From contig QANT01003104.1 in NCBI GenBank assembly GCA_003254885.1, forward strand, positions 1 through 64,000: a stretch of DNA of 64,000 nt, given 5' to 3'. The notes below the pieces were generated by a model. It had not been told where the DNA came from. It worked only from the letters and a program-made list of their open reading frames with translations, and ran no database searches. Positions within the stretch are counted from its first letter, which is position 1, and each line of letters starts with the position of its first letter. The DNA is from Purshia tridentata (taxonomy: Eukaryota > Streptophyta > Magnoliopsida > Rosales > Rosaceae). Shown here one piece after another: positions 1 to 12,900 of the stretch. Made by a program: the position numbers and the translations under genes.

Positions 1-39
1 AAAACATGTTTAAGGATATATATATATATATATACACAC

Positions 40-520
40 AAAGGCTCCACTGTAAGATTCTATAAATAAAATTATTTGTAGGATACTTCATGAGGCTCCA
101 CTGTAGAATTTTTTATATATATACACGCACTTTCAAGTGTGAGATTCCACATTAAAGTTTATTTGTAAGATCTCTCATGAGCCCACTACACATTATATTT
201 CGAAAATCGGAACTGTCTAATTGTTTTGTGTCCATTGAAGGATAGTACTTGCAAAAAATTAGATTCGTTGGAGATCATTTGACCGTTGATTAAATGATCA
301 CAATTTCAAGTGTTTATCGAAATATTTTGTTCGTTTATTTATTCGATCAAAATTTGATAGCTTAATGGCTCCGGTTTATTTAATTTTTTGCAAGGATAAT
401 CTTTGAATAATATAAACTTAAAAAATAGATGGTTCGGATTATTTTAAATATCCTATGGAATGGGCCCTCATTAAAAATCCCATAAATATAGAATTCCACA
501 CTGAAAGGGGCCTATATATA
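40..520. mobile_element. Palindromic MITE-like element, copy 1
   Basis: The left half (about 185-300) and the reverse complement of the right half (about 340-440) match imperfectly. Both contain the block TTGCAAAAAATTA near a run resembling GGAAC..GTCTAATT. This gives a fold-back structure of a few hundred bases. The outer ends share GAATTCCACA-like and GGGCC-like segments. No open reading frame is present. A related copy follows directly at about 530-935. The boundaries are approximate and no target duplication was identified. Confidence 0.45.
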
Positions 521-529
521 TAAGCTAGC

Positions 530-935
530 TCCTTCTATTGAGGAATCCCTCAAATAGTTTTATTTAAGAAATCTCACATTGGCCCACTGCATGGTATTTC
601 AACAATCCAAACCTACTATTTTTTAGGTCTATATTAATTCAAAAATCATCATTGTAAAAAATTAGACAAACAGAATCCATTAAGCTTTTTAACTTTGATT
701 AAATAAATAGACGAACAAAATATTTTCACTAACACATAAAAAAATGGCCATATAATCAAATGGATAAATGATTTCTGACTTAACTAATTTTCTGCAATGA
801 TGATCCTTCAATAATGGCTTAAAATGTAAATGGTTCCGATCACAAAATACAATGTGGATTGAGCTACATAAGAGATCCCTTATCTAACCAAGCTTAACGG
901 AGAGATCCCTCACTGAAAGAGGCCTCTATCTGACC
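530..935. mobile_element. Palindromic MITE-like element, copy 2
   Basis: Same family as the element just before it. The left arm (about 600-700) has TTGTAAAAAATTAGAC, and the right arm (about 780-850) reads as its diverged inverse (TAATTTTCTGCAATGATGATCC). Both ends carry GAGATCCCTCA or GGAATCCCTCA-type sequence. It is non-coding. Diverged relatives seem to lie near 1300-1510, 13,850-14,120 and 27,560-27,870, so this is a dispersed family. Confidence 0.4.
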
Positions 936-2145
936 CCTTTTTTGGTTGTGCATGATAGTATATATGATACATAGGCCACGTTTGGTTCGGGTTCAAAAAT
1001 ATTTTACAAAATTTTCTTTTTATGTATAAATTAATACAGAAAACCAAAAATAATACCTAGAAAGAATACCAAACAAATCCTTAATTATAACTAGCTAGTT
1101 ATTGGTGAAGCGGTATTTCGATCTCTTCCGAATGTGATCAAAAGAGATTCCAAGTTTGACTAGCTCCCTCCTTCCCAAATAAATAAAAAGATCCATAATT
1201 ATTTGCTAACTAGTTAATGCTAGCTAGCCAAATATATATAAGGAGGAGATATATAGCTAGCAAGTTAATATAAAACTAACTATTTGTTGGGATCCACCAC
1301 ATGATGTAATTTTATAATCTAAATATTTCATTTTTTAGGCAACACTTTAAAGATGATCAAAAGTACGTCATTTAGCTAACCTCGCAATTACAATCATTTT
1401 AATCCATTTATTAAAATACAGTGCTTGTCTATTTATTTGGTCACATTTTTATGACTAAATGCTTTCCAATTTGATTAAGTTTTTACAAAAATAGTTTTTG
1501 ACGTGGAACTTAAAACACGAAAAGTTTTGGTTATGAGATTTGCTCTGGTGTTGGGCCAAAAGAGTAATTAGCTAATTCCATCGTGTTAATTTTTGAGCAG
1601 TCTTGTATATATATAAAATTAAATAATATAATAAACCTTTATTATTAATGATGATGTCCAATATGAGAGTTCATAAAATGTCTTTTTATTAAATTTTTAA
1701 TATTTAAGCTGACTTAATTAAGAATTTATCATATTGCTCGTATATCCCTTTTCAAGTTATTAGTGCAGCTCGCTATTTTGTTCTAATTTTCTGGCCCGCA
1801 TTACACATGCATGCAGCCTGTAGCATTCAGCTGTGCCTATGATGCTAATCAATATTACAAGCAGTTATCATTCAACAAGTAACAACTTGAATTGACGCCG
1901 GCCAGAGACAATAATTGTAACTTCTAATCTAAGATGATATTGATGGATTGTAATTGACATGGTTTAATTCGACTCTACACAGCCGACCAATTATGTTTTA
2001 TATATATTGTTAATTAGTTAGATGACGATTAAATAATTTTTTATTTCATTGATTTCTTATAAGGACTTTATGGATTGAACCATATTTGTAGTTCAAAGCT
2101 AGTAAGTTATGTAAATTTTTTATTTGATTGAAATTTAATTTTTTG
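936..2145. other. AT-rich intergenic DNA
   Basis: No gene is supported here. A weak relative of the palindromic element family can be seen around 1300-1510. The rest is unassigned AT-rich sequence. Confidence 0.5.
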
Positions 2146-2505
2146 TAGGGACTAGGTGAGTTATGTTGGAAGAGGTGGGGTAAGTGGGTTACCAACTCAA
2201 AGGCCTAGCTACTAAGGAAAAAAACTATAGGTCTAGGGGGCCGCGGGGTGCTGCATCCCAAGTTTTAACATGTAAAAAATTTATTTACAGTGGACTTAAT
2301 TACCTGTGCTATATATTCCATGTCACTATGTACGTCCCACCATTAAGGATCAATAATTTAATTTTGAAATTTGATTTGAATCATGAGTTTACATTGCAAG
2401 ATAAACTCAAAAGATCTAGGGACTAGGTGAGTTATGTTGGAAGAGGTGGGGTGGGTTACCAACTCAAAGGCCTAGCTACTAAGGAAACAAACTATAGGTC
2501 TAGGG

Positions 2506-2847
2506 TGTTGAGAGATATCCCACATTGAAGATGTGAGGGCCTTGCTAGTGGTTTATAAGGGTTTGGGCTACTCCTCCCATTGCCAATTGGTTTTGGGATG
2601 GATGCCTAAATTCCTTCATGGTATCAGAGCGTGTTATACACGTGATGCGCCTAAATGGCCACACGTGCTCCCACGTCACCCAATACAAATTGTCCACGTG
2701 TTAGGCTTGAAATGATGCCACACGTGCAGGGGCGTGTTGAGAGATATCCCACATTGAAGATGTGAGGGCCTTGCTAGTGGTTTATAAGGGTTTGGGTTAC
2801 TCCTCCCATTGCCAATTGGTTTTGGGATGGATGCCTAGATTCCTTCA
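2506..2847 (+). mobile_element. Complete TRIM (terminal-repeat retrotransposon in miniature)
   Basis: Two direct LTRs of 113 bp (2506-2618 and 2735-2847) start TGTTGAGAGATATCCCACAT and end ATTCCTTCA, and differ at only two positions. Directly after the 5' LTR is TGGTATCAGAGC (2619-2630), the classical primer-binding site matching the 3' end of initiator methionine tRNA. A short purine-rich run, GCAGGGGCG, lies just before the 3' LTR and may be the polypurine tract. The element is flanked by a perfect 5-bp target duplication, TAGGG (2501-2505 and 2848-2852). The internal domain is only 116 bp and encodes nothing, so mobilisation would need enzymes from another retrotransposon, as is known for TRIMs. 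Confidence 0.93.
2639..2726 (+). promoter_or_regulatory. Cluster of four CACGTG (G-box) palindromes inside the TRIM
   Basis: CACGTG occurs at 2639-2644, 2662-2667, 2695-2700 and 2721-2726, with a CACGTC core at 2672-2677. G-boxes are known binding sites for plant bZIP and bHLH factors. Four perfect copies in 88 bp of an AT-rich region is far above chance, and two sit in the longer shared string GCCACACGTG. Whether any factor binds here is inference. Confidence 0.5.
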
Positions 2848-3030
2848 TAGGGGGCCGCGGGGTGCTGCATCCCAAGTTTTAACATGTAAAAAATTTATTT
2901 ATAGTGGACTTAATTACCTGTGCTATATATTCCATGTGACTATGTACGTCCCACCATTAAGGATCAATAATTCAATTTTGAAATTTGATTTGAACCATGA
3001 GTTTACATTGCAAGATAAACTCAAAAGATC

Positions 3031-5827
3031 GTAGTATTTTATTAATTTACTTATTAGTTAGTGTCTGAGCTCTTCTCTCTTTAAATAATTTAGTATTAAA
3101 TCCTAAACTAAGAAGCTCTTAAAACCTGAAACCAATTGTGTTTTAGACACAATATCAACATAGACTAGGAATATATGTACATGTCATCCTAATTATTGAA
3201 AGACTTTTTAGAACACACGTACTATGGTCCATGCCAAATAATCAATTCTTGTCTTTTTGTAAGGACAAATAAATTATTATACGTGTGTAGAGAATTTGTT
3301 AATTTATTTTTTTTCCCTCCAAGTGAGAGTTGAAAGAAGATCTAAATTATCAGTTTTAAGTTTGTATAATTAATTACTTACTATACACTATATTTTAAAT
3401 TCATAAGAACTTTAAAATCAAGTGATTGTATATGTAAATATATATAGTCCTTCTCTGATTAAGTACGTTAACCGTGGCCTGTGTTTGCTTGCACTGCACA
3501 AATCATAAACCTAAATCTTTACCAAACATACCAATTAGGCTCATTGCAATTTTGGCGTAACCACACTGCGGTTGATTGCATTAGAATTTTTTTTTTATAT
3601 GTTGTCATTAACTTGTTCCAATTCAGTATGTTTATAAAGTTTTGGTTAACTAAGCTAATTTGAGTGTAATGTTAAAGTTTCGATCAAACCTGCTTTGTCT
3701 CACGCAATTTAAATAATACATATACAAAATACAAGTTAATAAATATAGCTTTATGGGCTTTTGTATATTACTGCATGTATACCAGAACTTCAGAACACAC
3801 TCTTTTTGCTGTGCAATATATGTCTCTCTTCCTCTCATTTGTATATATGTACGTGTACCCTATCACTCACTCACTCTCTCTCTCTCTCTCTCTCTCCAGG
3901 ACCAGGGTACTAGCTAGTAGTTGGTGTTAGTTCTTTATAGCTTTGTTGGCTGTTTTATATCTGTCGCAGGGGTTCTGTAAAAAGCTAGGTACGTGGTCCT
4001 CAAAAAATGTTAATTAAGCAGATAACATAACACAAATGGAAAGCAAGTAAATATGTTTTATATTATATACATAGAAATGCTCAAGCACAAATCGGTATGC
4101 AACTCAATGTATATGACACAAACCTTTCTTTAATTAGTGTACATCATGATGTCCACTTCATTAATTATGTAGTCTTAATTATAGGTACTTTGAAAGGGTC
4201 TTATTAAAAATTAACTAAATAAAAATTCGTTTTGATATATACTTAATTAACAATATCATGATTGCAGTGTATCAAAACTAATTTGTTATCCATTAAAAAA
4301 AAAATTTCAAAACTCAAATATATATATAAACTTAATTTGTATTTTTGATGCTAAAAATGGGAGATGAGTATTGTTTAGTTGATGCTTTAATTTGATGGTA
4401 GTTAGCAAACAAGGTTTATCAATAGAACCTCCTAAGAAGAATTGCGCCTAAAATTTTGAAAATGCATGAATCACAAGAGAAAACAAAAGATTAATAACCT
4501 GGCCAAAAAAAACAAAGGATTAATAAAAATTTAGTATTGTATAATTATATACTCCTGAAATGGAAATAATCTTCTGAAATTATTTTGTTATGTTTGAATA
4601 GGTGTATTGAATGTATGTATGGAAATATTTGATTAATAAAAAAATATTGTATGGAAGTTTTACTTCTAGAGAGCCATGAATCCAATCTGTTCAGTAAATA
4701 AAAGTAATATAAATAAGACCCATAATTCTTCTTAGGGAAAAAAAAATAATATAAATTTTTCCGAGTTGTTGCGTATTAATTGGCACCTGAAAAACTACTC
4801 ATCATTAATGAAATTTGTAACAGTACTATTTCACCCCTTTATATTACTAAAACAAGTTATCATTAAAAGCAAATAGAAAACTAAATTAATTAGAAAATTA
4901 GCTTCAAGTACTAAACCACTAATAAATTTGGTGTATTTGTTGTTTTTTTATAAATGCAATAATTTCGCAAATGCATTAATTTTGTAGATGCACTTGTTAT
5001 ATCTTTACATATGCATTGACTCTTTTTTTGCACTAATGCACTGATTTGCAATACACTTATAGTATTTTATAGATGCACTAATTTTTATTTTTTTTCAGAT
5101 GCACTTTTAGCTCTTGGTATTCTTTAGACCAACTTTTTTAATTGTAGGACCCTACAATATAACGGACCCGAACTAAATACTAAGGCCTCCTCATACTGAC
5201 TTCACAGCTAGCGTGGATGTGAGGGAGGCCAACACTTGATGGCCTGAACGGAGGCCAATCGTGGCTGGTCTTGTTTTCTTAAATTCTTTCAGTTGTTTTT
5301 AAAGTTTTAGGAAATAGGATAATTAATTAAACTTGTTACAGATGTTTTGGAATTATGCTAAGGTGTATTTAGTAGACTCTTTAACTTCTTAAATAAGAGT
5401 GTGAGTGTGAAAAGTAACTGAAGATGATGGTGAACAGTTTTTTAGGTGTGATATGAGTACCATTTTTATCCTTCAACATATATGCATGCTTCTTTTTCAC
5501 TCGCTTTGTTCAATGAGACAGAGATTGGTGGTGTTGTTACAGATAGAGGGGTTTTTAAGGGTTGTGATGAATGTGTGTGACTGTTGATTTACCAGAGTTT
5601 AATCAGAAATAGTAAATTAATGAATAATGACAATGTTGCAGTGTCGACTCTGCTCTATCTTTCTGCCAAAATCAGTGCTGATCTGCTTCATTCGTGCATG
5701 CTTCAGCTTCAGCTTCAGCTTCACTGGTTTTGCAATTAAACATACTTCCAGCCCCAACTCAACCGCCTCTCACTGCTTTCATAATTAATCTACCTTTCTT
5801 TGCCATCCCAAGACCACTATCCCTTAC

Positions 5828-5883
<56 letters not shown>

Positions 5884-6090
5884 TTTGTTAAGTAATGTTG
5901 GTTGGACCACAGTACAAGTGAATTTATATACGAAAATTGATGTATTTGTTAAAGAGACTATACTTTTAAACTACATGAGTAAACTACACTATATAATAGA
6001 TAATGTGTTAATTATGAACTACTCGTAAAAATTAATGTAATTAATTAATTATCTATGTGTGAAAACTGGCTCAAAACATTTTAAAATACA
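3031..6090. other. Intergenic DNA with simple repeats, no gene seen
   Basis: AT-rich sequence. It includes a short CT run near 3870-3897, a CAGCTT hexamer run at about 5700-5725 and a long (CT)n microsatellite at about 5828-5881. Short open frames across these are low-complexity and not credible proteins. Confidence 0.5.
5828..5881 (+). repeat. (CT)n microsatellite
   Basis: An almost uninterrupted run of more than 25 CT dinucleotides, likely to vary in length between individuals. Confidence 0.9.
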
Positions 6091-6092
6091 AC

Positions 6093-6284
6093 AATGCTAC
6101 ACTTACCACATTTTTATACCATAATATTATATTATCTTATGTAGCAATCTACATGGCATTCATACATTAGACACTAAAAAAATAAAAATAAAAACCCTAA
6201 AAATAGGAAATACCCTATCAGTACAATAATGATACGTAAGATGGTACAACAAATATGGTATAAAAATGTGCTAAGAATAGCATT
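6093..6284. mobile_element. MITE with terminal inverted repeats (192 bp)
   Basis: The left end reads AATGCTACACTTACCACATT, followed by TTTATACCATA. The reverse complement of the right end reads AATGCTATTCTTAGCACATT, followed by TTTATACCATA. The match continues more loosely inward for about 25 more bases. The element has no coding capacity. I could not identify a target-site duplication, so the superfamily is left open. Confidence 0.65.
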
Positions 6285-9002
6285 ATTGTTTAACATACTC
6301 AAAAAATGAAATTTTGATTTATTAATGCAGTCATAATACCTTTAATATTGTTCGTGTACACGTTTTATTAACAATTTAAATTTTAAAAGTACTTGATTAT
6401 ATCTAGAAAAATGATTTTGGACCTCAAAAAATTGTGCCTCAATTGTGCTTCAATCCTATGTGCCAATAGTAACTGGACACATCATTAGTTAACTTTTTGA
6501 TAAATATACACATCACTGTATCATATTAAAATCATTTTTATTCAAAGACCATCTTATACCTCCAAAATCTAATAATCCTAATTTGATCATCTTGACCATT
6601 TTTCTCTTTCAATTTCTTCTTATCACCCTTCCAATTCTATATTCCTAATTTATTTTCATCTCTTTCAATAATTTTTTTTGCTCTTTCAATTCCTTAGAAT
6701 ATTGGGTTTGTGAAAATGGAAGAAGACAATGAACATATAAGGGTTCTTAATTCTTATTTAGATCACTTTTTTTTTAAATTTATTTATTTTTCTTAGAAAG
6801 AAGAAACTTTCTCACCTTTCCAAACAAATCCAGATGTGAAATTAGTTCCAACCCCAAATCAAATATGAGCATGCTTCTATCTATGCATATGCTAGCTTAG
6901 ATATATATAATACGTACAGCCCTAGGTTTAGTCTGATCAACACATAGATAATGTTAGGAGGACTAGTTAGCTAGGGTTTGCAAATTTCATTGGCTTCTCT
7001 TCACTGATGTATTTTGTACTGTAGTTAGCTTAATCTACCTATTTAATCTAAATCCCAAATCACATGATCTAGTTTTTACTGCAGTGTATCTTATTTACTT
7101 TTTTTGTATTTTCTTTTATAATTTAAAATTTTTTAAGGTTTATAAAAAAGGGTTAAAATAGTCATTATAAACAAGATATAATTTAATGAATAATAAGATG
7201 AAAATTTTATGTTATTGAAGCACGATTTATTAAGGCACCCTAGCACTCCCCTTATATCTATTACATAATATGAAATATGTGATCTAAAAATATAATTTGT
7301 CTAACATCATTAAACCTTCTTTCACTTTTGTTTTTGTTTTTGTTTTTGGTTTCAATCGAAGTAGTCTTTGATGGATACCCTCGAAGGTGGACCCATCATC
7401 CCAAGTTCCCAACACAACATGCCGTTAACCCACATCTTCTATCCTAACCCTAACAACAACAGCAACCCTTCATTGACATAAGCTTCTTCTTTGCCATTAA
7501 AGTCATAGTCATAGAGGACTTTGGGAGGGACCATGTGGCTTAAATGCAACTGCGCCACTTATATAATATATATATATATATATATATAAATATATATATA
7601 ACATACCCCTTTTAATTAATTAAAGTAAATATTAATTAATTTATTGAAGCCCAATTTACCTTTTTCCTTTGATGTGGCAACGTCGCATGCGACGTCTCAT
7701 AACTCTAAGGAGACACGTACGCACACACCTTTATTTGACAAGTTGAACTTAAACCCCTTCTATAATTACGCAGCCTATGTATGATAAAATTAATTGGACC
7801 TTATAAAATGAGCGAGCTAAGTGTGCAATCAATCTAGAGTGTGGTAAATTTGGATAGAAGTTGGCTTGACTTATAAATTCAGGTGTAGTCAATTCAGTGC
7901 CATAAAGACTATAAAAACTACTGCATTTGCTTTTCCAGCTGCTTGATTTTTGAAAATTGTTACACTCGTTAAATCCCTTTACCAAACGTTTTATGAAGAT
8001 AGAGTTATAATCATGCTCTAATTTCTTCATGGCATCAGAGTGTTTAGCATGATTCGTGTTAATTATCATATCATACAATATTAGAAGGACAACAACAATT
8101 TCAAAAAAACTCAACTAATTATACCATTCATCAATCTCGATCATCCCATATTCATACCACTTGATTAAGGCTAATGGGCAATTAACATTAAATGTTAGCT
8201 TGTGCAAACACTTAATTATAATTCAATTAATTAACCTCACATGTTGTTTTAAACATGGACACCTTAGAGGCATGATATTAGCTAGCTGGGGAACCAAAGA
8301 CATGTGACCATGCATATGATTCCAAATATGGCCATTGCCCACCAACAAATGGGTCACCATCCTGATAAACTCTAATTCTCTTTAAGTAGTAAATAAGGGT
8401 TTGGACTGGCTTGCCTTGGGTGCTCATGCATGTATATATGGTGTGTTATTCATATAGAAATCATCTATCATGCACCTCTCTCCCTCTCTCTAGCAGCCGC
8501 GTTGTTTATTGTCTGTTGTGGCACAAGAAAAGGGAAGAAAAGCGTCACTATCTTGTTGTTCCTTCTCTCTCTCTCTCACTTTCCCATTAGGTGGCTGGAA
8601 TGTGACATTGCCTGAGAACTCATATATGTCTTGGGCCTCCCACTTTTCTCTTTCACATACACAACACCATCCATCCTCCTGCAACATATGTATTGCCATG
8701 TATGGACCAAATGGATAGATAGATGTGTCCCTTTAACCAAAGGCTAGCTAGCTTCTTTGGATACTGTATATTTAATTTTGTCACTATTATTGTTCAAATT
8801 TGATGCTTCCATTTAACATACAAATTTTTATTGTGTTGTCGATCATAGACTCCATTGTATATATATTCAATGTTTTAATTAATATTCAACGTGCACCATA
8901 TGTTTCAGTCAATTCCACTTCAGGTGTCCATATATATAATATTGAATGGTTTGGTATTTTAGATATGCAGCTACAAGAATCTTGCCGATATTCAAAAGAA
9001 AA
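6285..9002. other. Intergenic DNA, no gene supported
   Basis: AT-rich, with a (TA)n run at about 7563-7590 and pyrimidine-rich patches near 8470-8590. The longest frame (7749-8114, minus) has no recognisable domain. On the plus strand, 8026-8042 resembles an LTR end plus primer-binding site (CTTCATGGCATCAGAG), possibly a decayed relative of the TRIM, but no LTR body is visible next to it. Confidence 0.4.
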
Positions 9003-9011
9003 TAAATAAAA

Positions 9012-9900
9012 TGGAATTTTTATGTGTACCCAACAGTCTTTTATTTTACCTAATACCATTTTATACCATTATATCCCAGGAAAAAAGACCATTAAGGGCA
9101 ATTGAATTTAAAAATAAAAAAATATTTTTATTTTTATACCCAACAACTTTATCCCCTTATCTCTCTCCCTCTCAAACTCACCTTCAATCTCACTGTCATA
9201 AATAAACTTCAAACTCTAAATTAATTTTTGTCTCCATATCATTCAATCAAGTTGTCTTGACGGATGAAGAGTCAAATCATTTTTTGGAAACCTTCAAATG
9301 AGTCATGTGCTGTAATTTTTTCACATTTGTTGTATTTTTTTGTGTTTATGGATAACATGGATAAATCTGGGATTGTGCTTTATTTGATAGTCGCCCACTA
9401 AGCACGATGACATTATTCAATGGGCGACGACTGAATCTTGATGACTTATTTGACATGAGACCGAATAACTGGCATATATTCAGAAGGCACTTGCCAATTG
9501 CTGTGCGAACCAAAAAAAAAACATAAAAAAACTTAACAACTCCACCTCAAACAGCTCTTTCGACACCCACCTCCCTCTCCCACCCACCCATCTCACGAGC
9601 GTGAACTTCCCTCTCTATGTTCTTCCTTCTCTCTCATTCCCTCACCCTTTCTCTCTCTTCCCTCCCCCTCCTCCCTCCCTCGCTCCCTCCCACTCTTTCT
9701 CAAACTCCAACATGTTGGGTGATGTTGGGTGTGTCTGTGTGAAATATTGGTAAGAAAAGAAATTGAAAAAAGTGGGTTAATTGGGTATTATTAATAAGGG
9801 TATGATAGTAATTTGGGTTGGATAAGATGAGAAAATATTAATTTCAAAAAAGTGATGGTTGGATAAAATGAAAAGATTGGTGGGTACAAATTAAATTCCC
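9012..9900. mobile_element. Non-autonomous Mutator-like element (889 bp)
   Basis: The left end begins TGGAATTTTTATGTGTACCC. The reverse complement of the right end begins GGGAATTTAATTTGTACCC. The similarity runs inward for roughly 55 bp with gaps. Perfect 9-bp direct repeats, TAAATAAAA, flank the element (9003-9011 and 9901-9909). Nine-base target duplications with long inverted ends are the hallmark of Mutator-like elements. The interior has a pyrimidine-rich stretch (about 9540-9710) and no transposase, so it depends on an autonomous partner. Confidence 0.75.
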
Positions 9901-9909
9901 TAAATAAAA

Positions 9910-12900
9910 GGTTGGTTTTTTCTTAGGTATCTTTTCAAATATTATATTTAAAAAAGAACAAAGTTAAATTAAAAATTGTTTAAGCATTTAATTACCATTA
10001 TATTTTAATATTAACTGTTTTGAAATTGAACTATTTAAATCATATATAATTAAGTGTACTTTCTAATATGGGCTCAACAATGGCGTCAGATTCGAATATG
10101 ATCTAATATAATCCAATCATGTTGCATGTATACCAAACATAGAGATGCTAGCATTATTATAACTATATAATCCAGCTTTTTAGTCTCATATAAATTATAG
10201 AAATTTAGGATTAAATATCTAGTTTCAATATTTTTTTAAAAAATCAGTTTTGCTCATAATTTTAGGTTTAACTACTAACTAATGAATTTGATTTTTAGAA
10301 TAGGTCAAAAATTTACAGCCCATTTGTTTTGGACTTTATTTGTTTGACAAATTTACCCTTCTACTGTTCTTTGGCCCACATATGATGGTTCTTAAATAAA
10401 ATTTATAAAGTTTTAACAAAATTGTCCTTGATACTTTTATATTGTCTTAGAAATTAGTTAATATAGTCTCAACTTCAGTTTTAGTTGTGACTGTACGACA
10501 CTTAACTTCAAATTAGTTGTGACTGAATGACAATCACATCTAAATTGTCATATTGAAATTGTTTTAAGGGAAATTGTATTACAATATAGTATAAATAGAA
10601 GTCAAAACAATACTTTTACTAAAAATAATACTCAGTATAGTGGTGGGAGTTGTCTTTTTCAACTTAACAAGACAATCACAACTAAATTGTAAGACAGTCA
10701 CAGTTAAGATATGATTGGATTGATTTTTTTTAGTTTTAATACAATATAATACAATATAATACAAATTAATGTAATAGTATGGATGTAATATATATATATA
10801 TATTTTTTATTGTAGTGACATGTGATGTAATATTTGTGAATTATAGTGCCATTTAGTATATTATTATGTTTGACTTTTCAACTAGTACTTAATCTAAAAT
10901 ACTATTAAATTTTGGTATCTGAACTAAAAAATTATTGAAATTTAGTATTTAAAGTCAATTAACCTTATAAATTACACCAACCATGCTATAGTACTAAAAT
11001 TATTTTATGCAATATATCGATCTAGAAATTCATTTCGCGGACAATTCAACCTTCTCAAACCGTTTCTTTTTAAGAACCAATTAAAAAATTTGGTTTATAG
11101 TTTGGTCCAATCTTATACATTCACCAAACCAGCCTAAAGCTAGGAACAAAAAAACAACAACAACAGTAAAATTCCTTTTTTTTTTTGGTCTGTAAAAAAA
11201 CAACAGTAAAATTCCATTTAGGAAGTACAATTTCAACAGCTGTTGTTAGAGGTTAAGCTTTTTTCTCTCCTTTTGGTACGTCTGTGAAAGTTAGTATTAT
11301 GGTAAATTTACTGGCCAGCAGCTATAAAATGTAGTTGAAGAAACACAAGCAGGTCCACCATATATATATATATATAGCCTGTCTTTTATTTAACGCATCA
11401 GTACTTTTTCGGTAAGCTATAGCTAGCTAGCTATTTAACCTTTACTCAGTACTCGTGCCTTCATAAGAAAGAACAGGAAATTAATTATATGTAGCTGTAT
11501 TTAATGATTTACATATACATAGGTCATGCTATATATATATATATTTAATTTGAAGTGTATCACAGGCTCATGAGTGTTATATATATGCATATATATGTCC
11601 CAGCGGACCATATGAGTTGCAATTCTATTGGTGGACAATCTAAAATTCCTGAAGTTGACTCCAGACGATTTGAGTTGTTGTTGAAGTGAAAAAGGAAAAG
11701 GGGTTGGCAGACATTCCTGTTTGCTTTTTCATCACATATTCACATGTGACTTCACATTCTAAGCTACAAAAACCAAATTTAATGTTTGGAAAGAGATATT
11801 TAGTTTGGCAGAAGCAAACAGAAGGCAGAAATGTGGATGCAAGAGAACCAGTGCAAGTTGGCAATGAAAACATGAAAGCAGAGAACCCCACCATGCAATA
11901 TTTGAATATTTCACTTTGAAGATAGAAAAAAGTTTAAAAAGGAAAAGCAAAATCAGAAGATAGAATAATTCTATCAAGTTCATGTTTGCATGTGACTGCT
12001 TTAAAATGATAGAATAACCCAATTAAAAGATAGCATGTATGTGTTTAAGAAATAAAAAAATATCATCAAATTCAATACTATCACGTGACAAGAACAACTC
12101 CACACGAATTATTATCCAGATCAGCACCATATCAAACACACATAACATTATATGGGACTAACTATAAGTCCAAGACCATGATGGATGGTGGGATTTTTTC
12201 TACTTGTAAGAGCCTTAACTGCCATTATAAGGATGGGTCTTTGAACTCCTTAAATTAAAAGCTTGATGGGTATGATATATCATTGTTGTCTGAGACTGAA
12301 ACTAGAGGGGTTTGGACCACCAAAGGGCATCTTTTCAGATGTTGCATTAACATATTGTGGGGTCAACTTAAAATAATGTGAAATCCTTGGTCCCTTTCCT
12401 TTTTATTTTCTAAATTGATATGTCATATATGTTTCGGCTATGATTCAGTAGGCTCGACCACAGATGCTAAGGAATTGCCTAGAGGGCTAGTGAGACAATT
12501 AAATTTCCAAACTTATTAATAAGTGTATAATAGTGAAATGAAATTGTATGCCAATTGACATATTTTCTCAATAATAGTTTTTGCTTATCAAATCACTTTC
12601 CTTGTGAATCAACTTGCATTGATAATTAAGAACTTCTCATTTGCCTTTTTCTATATATTTTATAGGCTAAGTGTATATGAGTACCATGATTATGATTAAA
12701 TGTGCATGATCTTTCATTTTCAAAAAATAAATAAATATGTGTATGATCATTAATTTTGATATATTCTTTGTCCATCAAAAGAACTCTCAATGGTAGGGCC
12801 GATTAGCTAATTTCAACACGACACAACAACATATATTAGTAGGCTTAGATTAATTATTATTTGACACAAACTCAAAAATAGACATGCTAATATCAATATT

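Larger units (their letters stand above)
2146..3030 (+). repeat. Tandem duplication (about 270 bp), second copy split by a TRIM
   Basis: Copy 1 is 2146-2416, starting TAGGGACTAGGTGAG and ending CTCAAAAGATC. Copy 2 is 2417-3030 and is the same sequence interrupted by the TRIM at 2506-2847. With the TRIM and one target duplication removed, copy 2 is 267 bp, 4 bp shorter than copy 1 because of a small indel (GGGGTAAGTGGG versus GGGGTGGG). The two reading frames of 80-90 codons crossing these copies are by-products of the repeat and not genes. Confidence 0.9.

Noticed and set aside
2184-3034. Open frames of 60-90 codons sharing identical stretches
   Set aside because: They are by-products of the tandem duplication and the TRIM LTRs and not proteins.
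8026-8042. LTR end plus primer-binding site-like string
   Set aside because: Only about 17 bases match and no LTR body could be seen upstream, so it is not called as an element.
7749-8114. 121-codon open frame, minus strand
   Set aside because: No recognisable domain and AT-biased composition; it overlaps a primer-binding-site-like string on the other strand.
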